Source: Allocatelliglobosispora scoriae (lineage in GTDB: Bacteria; Actinomycetota; Actinomycetes; Mycobacteriales; Micromonosporaceae). Taken from it: a DNA stretch of 64,000 nt. Positions 17,988 through 24,120 of the stretch are shown here, one piece after another. Under the pieces are notes generated by a model that was given only the letters and a program-made list of their open reading frames with translations, made no database searches and was not told the DNA's origin. The stretch covers positions 2,914,001 through 2,978,000 of the forward strand of contig NZ_JACHMN010000003.1 of the NCBI RefSeq assembly GCF_014204945.1, read 5' to 3'. The translations under genes were made by a program, and so were the position numbers. Within the stretch, counting starts at the first letter, position 1, and the number at the start of each line of letters is the position of its first letter.

Positions 17988-18245
17988 ATGTCCCTGGCTG
18001 AGGCGTTCGAGCAGGCCCAGATCGACGTGAAGGCGCTGTCGAAGCGTCCCGACAACGACACCCTGCTGCGCCTGTACGCGCTCTACAAGCAGGGCACGCA
18101 CGGCGACGCCACCGGATCCCGGCCCGGCGTGCTCGACTTCGTCGGCAGGTCCAAGTGGGACGCATGGCAGAAGCTCCAGGGCGAGAGCGCCCAGAATGCC
18201 CAGCAGCGCTACGTCGACCTCGTCACCGAGCTCCGCTCGGCCTGA
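17988..18245 (+). CDS. Acyl-CoA-binding protein (ACBP)
   Basis: The 85-residue protein matches the full ACBP domain, a four-helix bundle that binds medium and long-chain acyl-CoA esters in the cytoplasm. The conserved stretch LYALYKQGTHGD, the GVLDFVGRSKWDAWQKL segment and the final RYVDLV helix carry the Tyr and Lys residues that hold the CoA ligand. GGAGG lies about ten bases before the ATG. ACBP is patchily distributed in bacteria and much commoner in eukaryotes. It is divergent from the VOC gene. Confidence 0.93.
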   Translation: MSLAEAFEQAQIDVKALSKRPDNDTLLRLYALYKQGTHGDATGSRPGVLDFVGRSKWDAWQKLQGESAQNAQQRYVDLVTELRSA

Positions 18246-18263
18246 CCGACCGGCGCCGAGGGA

Positions 18264-19070
18264 TCAGCCGCCGGTGCCGAACTCGGCGGCGAAGGCGGCG
18301 TGCACCGGCGTACCGGTGAGGTTGTCGTAGATCGCGAAGACGACCCGGTCGAAGGCCGGGACCTCCCGCAGCGCACCGGCGAACGCCGCCGCGACCACGG
18401 CCGGGTCGTTGCGGAACACCCCGCAGCCCCAGGCCCCGAGGACCAGCGTGCGGTGCCCGTGCGCGGCGGCGACCCGCAGCACCCGGACCGCCCGGCGCCG
18501 CAGCACCGCCGGGACCTCGGCGGCATCGTCGGGCTGGTTCCGAACGATCGCGCCCAGATTCGGCGCGGCCGCCACGAGGAACGACGTCAGGTACGGCTGC
18601 TCCAGCAGGTTGCCCTTGTCGTCGCGGAAGACCGGCACGCCCGGCGCGTAGATCACCTGGTCGGTGTAGCGCAGGTCGCGCTGCTCCCGATGCAGGCGGT
18701 AGAAGTCACCCGCGGCGAGCAGGCACGGGTAGAGCGCCGACGACCGGGCGATGCTCTCCTCCTGGGCCTTCGCCCCGCCCAGGAAGCCGCCACCGGGGTT
18801 CTTCGCCGACGCGAAGACCAGGCAGGCGGCGTCCGGTCCGGCCCGCCGGGCGGCGACGAGGGTCGACTCCCGGGTGACCTCGACGGCCGCCGTGACCGGT
18901 GCGGTCCCGGCGGAGGGCGGCTCGCCGTCGTGCGGGTAGAGCCTCGTCCCCGCGACTGCGGCGCGCACATCCCGGCCGATCGAGATCTCGGCACCGGCGT
19001 CGTTGGTGTAGGCGCCCCTGTCCGCGAACTCCACGGTCCGCCTGGCGATCTCGCGCAGGAGGCTGCTCAC
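18264..19070 (-). CDS. Bacterial PARG-like (TIGR02452/DUF2263) macrodomain protein
   Basis: The 268-residue protein carries the poly(ADP-ribose) glycohydrolase signature GGGFLGGAKAQEE (GGG, spacer, QEE) near residue 118, which supplies the catalytic glutamates. The later LVLGAWGCGVFRNDP fits the macrodomain phosphate loop. Such enzymes remove ADP-ribose chains from proteins. It is convergent with the ACBP gene and divergent from the acetyltransferase at 19171. No PARP-like gene is seen in the window. Confidence 0.92.
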   Translation of the reverse strand: MSSLLREIARRTVEFADRGAYTNDAGAEISIGRDVRAAVAGTRLYPHDGEPPSAGTAPVTAAVEVTRESTLVAARRAGPDAACLVFASAKNPGGGFLGGAKAQEESIARSSALYPCLLAAGDFYRLHREQRDLRYTDQVIYAPGVPVFRDDKGNLLEQPYLTSFLVAAAPNLGAIVRNQPDDAAEVPAVLRRRAVRVLRVAAAHGHRTLVLGAWGCGVFRNDPAVVAAAFAGALREVPAFDRVVFAIYDNLTGTPVHAAFAAEFGTGG

Positions 19071-19170
19071 GGGCTGATCCGGGTATCACGATGTGACATT
19101 CCTGAACGCTAGGCAAGCCGGCCCCCGACGGCAACCGATTTGATCAGGAGCGGCCGATACCGTCCACGCC

Positions 19171-19896
19171 ATGGCATTGCCTTCTCCGCTCGCTGGAAGG
19201 AGCGCGGTCCTCCAGGCCGCGCGGAACCACCCGTTCGCGCGCCTGCGGGCCCACGGGCAGAACCTCATCGGGTACGCCGGGGAGCGCTCGGTGGTGTGGA
19301 CGGCCGAGAACGGGGGTGTGTCCAGCGTCTGCGCTGTCGGCGACCCGGACGAGATCCTCGCGATCTGTGCCGGGGCCGACCTGATCCGCGGTGCGGCGGT
19401 CCTCGAACTGCCCCATGTGGACATCGACATCCTGGCACCGCTGTTCCGCATCGAGAAGCACGACCACTGGTCGGTCCTGTGGACCCGGGAGCCGTCCCCG
19501 CACCACGACGCCGACGACCGCGTGGTGCTGCTCCCCGAGAGCGAGTACGCCGCGATCGACTCGCTGCTGGACATCGCCTTCCCCGCCACCCGCAACCGTC
19601 CGGGCCAGGGGCCGATCCGGCGCTGGTTCGGCATCCACGAGGACGGTCAGCTGGTCGCGGTAGGCGCCGACCGCAGCCGGAACGGCGTCGGCTACCTCGT
19701 CGCCATCGCGGTCCTGCCCAGCAGGCAGAGCCGCGGCCACGGCGCGGCGCTGACCCGGCGGATGACCCGTGAACTGCTCGGCGAGTTCGACATCTGCGCC
19801 CTCGGCGTGACCGCGGCCAACACCCGCGCCCGGCTCCTCTATCACCGGCTCGGCTTCACCGAGGGCATCGACCTGACCTCGGTGCGCCTCCGATGA
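19171..19896 (+). CDS. GNAT-family N-acetyltransferase
   Basis: The 241-residue protein has a C-terminal GNAT fold: VGYLVAIAVLPSRQSRGHGAAL contains the acetyl-CoA pyrophosphate loop, and LGVTAANTRARLLYHRLGF is the closing segment. The N-terminal 120 residues are a less conserved arm. The substrate is unknown. Confidence 0.88.
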   Translation: MALPSPLAGRSAVLQAARNHPFARLRAHGQNLIGYAGERSVVWTAENGGVSSVCAVGDPDEILAICAGADLIRGAAVLELPHVDIDILAPLFRIEKHDHWSVLWTREPSPHHDADDRVVLLPESEYAAIDSLLDIAFPATRNRPGQGPIRRWFGIHEDGQLVAVGADRSRNGVGYLVAIAVLPSRQSRGHGAALTRRMTRELLGEFDICALGVTAANTRARLLYHRLGFTEGIDLTSVRLR

Positions 19897-19935
19897 CCTG
19901 CTGCGCGCGGTCCGGCGCGCATCGGGCCGGGAGGG

Positions 19936-20778
19936 TCAGGCGGTGATCCAGGCGAGGATGTCCTTCGTGGCCGTGGCGAGCCGTTGGGCGTCGCCGGGAT
20001 CGAGGGTCGACGTCTTCAGCGGCACCGGCTTGTGCCGGTCGATCGCGGTGAGCGGGGCATCGGGCGGGGTGTCGACCCAGCCGACGATGGGCCGCACGGA
20101 TTCGGCGACGGGCCGGGCCGAGATACTCGCCGCGGCCCGGATGACTGCGCGGAGGACGACCGGGAGCGGAGTGAGGTCACCGCTTCTCGTGAAGCCGGGG
20201 TGGTAGAGCACGTAGCGCGCGCGGGAACCGGAGTGGGCAGCGAAGTCCACACCGAGCAGGTCGTTGGCGCGTCCGGCCTGGAGCTGGGCGGAGATCATCG
20301 AGTATCGGTCCGCCGACTGCAGATCGTCCCAGCGGATCGAGCCCTTGGTGGTGCCGACCCCCGCGACGTTGACGATGACCGGGGCGGGTGCCCGGTCCAG
20401 AGCGGCGCGCAGCCCATGGCTGAGCAGGTAGCGGCTGAGGTAGTAGAGCGCGAAGGTGGCCTCGAGCCCGTCGGCCGTGACGATCCGCTTCGGCGCCTGC
20501 CGGTTGGCGAAGAGGGCCAGGGCGTCGACGACCGGCCAGCGCCCCCGGACGGTGTCGATGACACCGTGGGTGCCGGCGACCGAGCTGAGATCGGCCTGGA
20601 GGAACTCGACGCGGTCCGCCGCCCCGATCTCGGCCGCCCGGGCCAGGAGTGCGCGCCCCTTGTCCGCGTTGCTGCCGATCGCGACGACCTGATCACCCCG
20701 CTCGGCCCGGGCGAGCACCAGAGCGCGTCCCATGCCGTCGGTGCCGCCGCTGACCACGATGACGCGCTTGTGTGACAC
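19936..20778 (-). CDS. SDR-family oxidoreductase, atypical active site
   Basis: The 280-residue protein has the NAD(P)-binding glycine motif SGGTDGMGRA (residues 10-19), LQADLSS and VNVAGVG, so it is a short-chain dehydrogenase fold. The usual YxxxK catalytic pair is not evident: the expected segment reads DRYSMISAQLQAGRAND, with no Lys four residues after Tyr. It may be a non-catalytic or altered SDR. It is divergent from the HxlR regulator 75 bp away, a common arrangement in which HxlR controls the reductase. Confidence 0.87.
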   Translation of the reverse strand: MSHKRVIVVSGGTDGMGRALVLARAERGDQVVAIGSNADKGRALLARAAEIGAADRVEFLQADLSSVAGTHGVIDTVRGRWPVVDALALFANRQAPKRIVTADGLEATFALYYLSRYLLSHGLRAALDRAPAPVIVNVAGVGTTKGSIRWDDLQSADRYSMISAQLQAGRANDLLGVDFAAHSGSRARYVLYHPGFTRSGDLTPLPVVLRAVIRAAASISARPVAESVRPIVGWVDTPPDAPLTAIDRHKPVPLKTSTLDPGDAQRLATATKDILAWITA

Positions 20779-20852
20779 GGATCCTCCTGGTTACCGGCGG
20801 TGCGTACGCTCATCCTCGGTAACCACCCAGGCCTGCGGAAGAAGGCAGTTTG

Positions 20853-21308
20853 ATGTCTGCTGCGAACACCGATGTGCCCTCCCTGGTCAGCACCCGTCTC
20901 CCGAGCCCGGTGCCGTCGGCCGAGCACGACCAGTGCCCCGTCACGGAGATCCTGCGCCGGGTGGGGGACAAGTGGTCCGTCCTCGTCGTGGTCCTGCTCG
21001 GGCAGCGCACCTACCGCTTCAACGAGCTGCATCGGGGCATCGACGGGATCAGCCAGCGCATGCTGACGCGTACCCTGCGCGGTTTGGAATTGGATGGTCT
21101 GGTTCTCCGCACCGTCCATCCGAGCGTGCCGCCGAGCGTCGAGTACAGCCTCACGCCGCTGGGCAGCAGCCTGCTGCATCCGCTGTCGGCGCTCGCGGAC
21201 TGGGCGTTGCGCCACCAGCTGGAGATCGCCGCGGTCCGCGGCCGTCCAGCACACGGCTCTGTCGGGCTGGCGGGTTACGGCCTGTCTCGAAGTCCTTCTG
21301 GATCATGA
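20853..21308 (+). CDS. HxlR-family transcriptional regulator, 3' end fused to transposon end
   Basis: The protein is about 151 residues with the HxlR winged helix: the conserved Cys in HDQCPVTEILRRVGDKWSV, then FNELHRGIDGISQRMLTRTL and the wing. Start is the ATG at 20853 (MSAANTDVPS). The last 8-10 codons and the stop lie in sequence that appears to belong to the neighbouring TnpB element or an IS5-type end, so the natural C-terminus has probably been altered, though the DNA-binding core is intact. It is divergent from the SDR gene. Confidence 0.85.
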   Translation: MSAANTDVPSLVSTRLPSPVPSAEHDQCPVTEILRRVGDKWSVLVVVLLGQRTYRFNELHRGIDGISQRMLTRTLRGLELDGLVLRTVHPSVPPSVEYSLTPLGSSLLHPLSALADWALRHQLEIAAVRGRPAHGSVGLAGYGLSRSPSGS

Positions 21309-22774
21309 GACAGCGCCCTTCTCGGGCGTCCGCGCCTCACCCCTGGTGGGGTGGGTGTGGTTCCCGCGTCGTGGGGGCCGGTTTCACCCGCGCGGGTGCG
21401 CGGGCCAGTGCCTTCCCCTCGGCGGGCGTTGGTGACCGGGCCTCCTGCGTGGGGGTCCCGGGTCTGGGCGTGGTGCTGTTCGGCCCAGACGGCGAGGTTG
21501 ACCGCGGCGTTGTGGTCCCGGTCGGCCTGGTACCCGCACGCGTTGCAGGTGAACACGCGTTGGCCGAGCGGTACGACGGACGCGACGGTGCGGCATGCAC
21601 TGCAGGTCTTGGTCGACGGGTACCACCGGTCGACCAGGACCACCCGCCCGCCACGCCAGGCTTGTTTGTAGGTGACCTGGCGGGCGAGTTCGGCCCAGGC
21701 GGCGTCGGCGATAGCCGCAGCGAGGCGGTGATTCTGGAGCATGCCGGTGACGTTGAGGGTCTCCAGGGCGAGCCGGTCGTGGGTCTTGACCAGCTGGTTG
21801 GAGACCTGGTGCAGGAACCGCGCCCGGACCGCCCGCACGTAGGCGTGGTGGCCGGCCAGGCGGGCGGCGGTGTCGCGGCGGTTGGCGGAGCCGGGCTGCT
21901 TGCGGGAAAGGCTGCGGGCGAGGCGGCGCTGCCGAGCCATCCCGGCCCGGGCCGGGCGCGGCGAGTCGTCGATCCGCAGCACCTCCCGGCCGTCGGCGCG
22001 GGCGGCGACAACGAGCGCGCTCAGACCCCGGTCCATTCCCACCCACCCCCGGCCCTCCGTCCCGGCAGAACCGGCCTGCGTGTGCTGGTGGGCTTCGTGG
22101 AGATCCGCAGCTTCGCAGGTCAACACCACCGACCAGCGCCCGGCCCGGTAGGCCACAGTCGCGGACAGGACCCTCGCCCGGCCCTTGGACAGCATGCGCC
22201 GCAACCGACGTGTGTCCTCCCGCACCACCAGGACACCGATCCCGGGCAGGGTCACCGACCGCGGGCCGTCGTCGCCGACCCGGATACCCGGCCTGCCCGC
22301 AGTCGAGGTCTTGCACCGGATGCGGAACCCCGGCGGGACACGCCTCTTAGACTTGAACCTCGGGAACCCGACCCGCCGCCCCGCCCGGGCACCCGCCTTC
22401 GACCCCGTAAACGCCGCCAACGCGCGCCCGAGGTCGACCGCGGCCTCCTCGAACACCTGCTGACTGACCTCACCACGCCACACCAGACCCGTCGCCACGA
22501 CCGAAACCGACCCGTCCCCAGCGGCGACCATCACCCGCCCGGCATCCCCGGACCGCTTCCACGCGTTGAACGCGTTGATCAAATCGAAGCCCGTCCACGG
22601 CACCTTCACCACACCACCACGGGCCTTGGCATCGAGGGCGTCCTTGACCAGGCGCAGGCACTGGTTGTACCCGAACCGGGATGCACCCGCATGCCGCCGC
22701 AGCAGTACCTCCTGCCCGGGTGTCGGGTCCACAGTGAACCGGAACGCGGTGAAACGAGCCACGACACGCACCAT
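21275..22774 (-). CDS. tnpB: TnpB RNA-guided transposon endonuclease
   Basis: The 499-residue protein has the TnpB plan: N-terminal RNA/DNA-binding wedge (YNQCLRLVKDAL) and a RuvC nuclease with its three acidic motifs, GMDRGLSALV (Asp), LALETLNVTGM (Glu) and ADRDHNAAVNL (Asp). A four-Cys zinc finger (CSACR and CNACG) lies between the last two. All catalytic residues are present, so the nuclease is plausibly active. The ATG at 22774 is chosen near homology start. About 65 residues past the RuvC domain are Gly/Arg/Pro-rich and probably overlap the guide-RNA scaffold. TnpB cuts the empty donor or target site guided by an element-derived RNA. Confidence 0.92.
   Translation of the reverse strand: MVRVVARFTAFRFTVDPTPGQEVLLRRHAGASRFGYNQCLRLVKDALDAKARGGVVKVPWTGFDLINAFNAWKRSGDAGRVMVAAGDGSVSVVATGLVWRGEVSQQVFEEAAVDLGRALAAFTGSKAGARAGRRVGFPRFKSKRRVPPGFRIRCKTSTAGRPGIRVGDDGPRSVTLPGIGVLVVREDTRRLRRMLSKGRARVLSATVAYRAGRWSVVLTCEAADLHEAHQHTQAGSAGTEGRGWVGMDRGLSALVVAARADGREVLRIDDSPRPARAGMARQRRLARSLSRKQPGSANRRDTAARLAGHHAYVRAVRARFLHQVSNQLVKTHDRLALETLNVTGMLQNHRLAAAIADAAWAELARQVTYKQAWRGGRVVLVDRWYPSTKTCSACRTVASVVPLGQRVFTCNACGYQADRDHNAAVNLAVWAEQHHAQTRDPHAGGPVTNARRGEGTGPRTRAGETGPHDAGTTPTPPGVRRGRPRRALSHDPEGLRDRP
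21283..21480 (-). ncRNA. Candidate TnpB guide RNA (omega/reRNA) region
   Basis: In this family the guide RNA covers the 3' end of tnpB and ends at the transposon right end, with flanking host sequence as the guide. Here the tail of tnpB is rich in short inverted repeats (CCTGGTGGGG-type and GCCCTTCTCGGGCG at about 21317-21330). The guide would be the sequence just beyond 21283 toward the HxlR gene. This is inferred by position only. Confidence 0.3.
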
Positions 22775-22803
22775 GCCACACACCACCGACAACAACACCA
22801 CCT
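21283..22803 (-). mobile_element. IS200/IS605-type element carrying tnpB only
   Basis: The unit contains a TnpB gene without a TnpA transposase, as in IS1341-like elements. The right end lies near 21283 inside the HxlR 3' end. The left end is placed tentatively at 22803 because ATGAA (TTCAT on the tnpB strand) directly precedes it and could be the target/TAM motif. Both borders are approximate. The TIR-like word TGTCTCGAAGT at 21283-21293 also occurs in the ends of the adjoining IS5 element. Confidence 0.55.
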
Positions 22804-22826
22804 ATGAAACACGCCATTGGCCCTTA

Positions 22827-23828
22827 GGGGAGTGTCTCGAAGTGCGTGTAGCCATTCGTTGATCGCGGTGATGTGGATCGTGGCGAGGTAGCGGGTGGCG
22901 AGCTTGTCGTAGCGAGTGGTCATGGTTCGGTTGTGTTTGAGCTGGTTGATGCCGCATTCGACGGCGTGCCGCTGTCGGTAGGTGACCGGGTTGAATGCGG
23001 GTGGGCGTCCGCCTCGGGAGCCTTTGGCTTGGCGGTGGGCGTCCGGGTCGATCTTCGATGGGATGCATGCCTTGATTCCGCGGCGGCGCAGCAGTTCCCG
23101 GTTGGCCCTCGATGTGTAGGCCCGGCCGGCCAGGACCAGGTCCGGCCGGATCCTGGGGCGCCATCGAGGGTGCGGGGCACCCGGATGCCGGCCAGGACCG
23201 CCGCGAACTGTGGGCTGCCGCCGCGATCGCCGGCGGTCAGCAGCATCGACAAGGGTCTGCGGCCCTGGTCGCAGGCCAGGTGCAGCTTCGTTCCACCCGC
23301 CGCGCGACCTGCCGAACGCGTGGTCGTCGGGTTCTCCGGTCGGCGGCTCAGCCTGCAAGAGGCCGTGCCTACGAGCGCCGGCGGCATGCTGGTGGGCTCG
23401 GACGGTCGTGGCGTCGACGCTGACATCCCACCCGATCAGCCCGGCCGCGTCCGCCCGGGCCTGTAGTCCGGTGACGAAGCGCTGCCATGTCCCGGCCCGC
23501 TGCCAGCGTCGGAACAGGCCGTACACGGCCTGCCATGATCCATAGCAGGCCGGGACGTCGCGCCACGGCGCGCCGACCCGGACCCGCCACCGTACGCCGT
23601 CTATCAGTTGCCGTCTGCTCCACGCCGACGGCCGACCCGGCCGGATACCCGCAGGCAGCAAGGGTGGCAGCAGCCGCCATCGCGCGTCGGTCAGGTCGTG
23701 CCGCCTCGTCACCGATAAGGTGTCCACCGAGGTCTCCGGTATTGCTGGTTCTTCTTCGTCGATGAACCTTCTACCGGAGACCTCGCTACTTATCGATCAC
23801 CAACACACCGCAACTTCGAGACACTGCC
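22827..23828 (-). mobile_element. IS5-family insertion sequence (about 1 kb)
   Basis: Imperfect terminal inverted repeats share GTGTCTCGAAG (22832-22842, and inverted at 23814-23824), with outermost bases GGGGAGT versus GGCAGT. A TA duplication flanks the unit (22825-22826 and 23829-23830), as in the IS427 subgroup. It carries one transposase gene split by frameshifts. Confidence 0.75.
22830..23727 (-). pseudogene. IS5-family transposase, frameshifted
   Basis: The reading frame begins MDTLSVTRRHDLTDARW, continues through VDATTVRAHQHAAG, and leaves frame after HAFGRSRGG. The homology continues in another frame (TKLHLACDQGRRPLSMLLTA) and returns to the first frame at RPDLVLAGRAYTSRANREL up to TRYDKLATRYLATIHI. 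The first shift could be a programmed frameshift as in many IS5 elements; the second is more likely damage. The open frame runs through the terminal repeat into the neighbouring TnpB element, so its stop codon must originally have been supplied by flanking DNA. Confidence 0.8.
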
Positions 23829-23907
23829 TAGATCGGGTCGCGTCGACGGCCTTCGCCCTGTGGCCGCTACAGAAAGTGACCGCACCGGCTGGGGGACCTG
23901 ACAGTGC

Positions 23908-24001
23908 GCGCGAGGCTTTGCTCTGCTTACACCGACGCATCGGCGGGAATGTCCGGACTCAGTGGTCGATGCGCAGGTGTAAGCAGAGCAAAGCCTCGCG
24001 C
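23908..24001. repeat. 26-bp perfect inverted repeat
   Basis: Arms at 23908-23933 and 23976-24001 are perfect complements and enclose 42 bases. The arm core GGCTTTGCTCTGCTTACACC is AT-richer than its surroundings. The 290 bp between the IS and the next gene hold this and the terminator at 24069 but no gene. Confidence 0.8.
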
Positions 24002-24068
24002 AGAGCACGGCCTGCCCCCACAGCTCGCAGTCACGTCCGGTAGCGGTCGTCGGCCGCGGAGGTGAGAG

Positions 24069-24104
24069 CGGCCCGTCGCGGAGCGGGTGCTCCGCGACGG
24101 GCCG
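24069..24104 (-). terminator. Strong terminator after the CBM protein gene
   Basis: A perfect 16-bp GC-rich stem with a four-base loop (GGGT read on the plus strand) lies 17 bp after the stop codon of the minus-strand gene at 24121. Confidence 0.8.
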
Positions 24105-24120
24105 GTCCGGCAGTGCCGGG

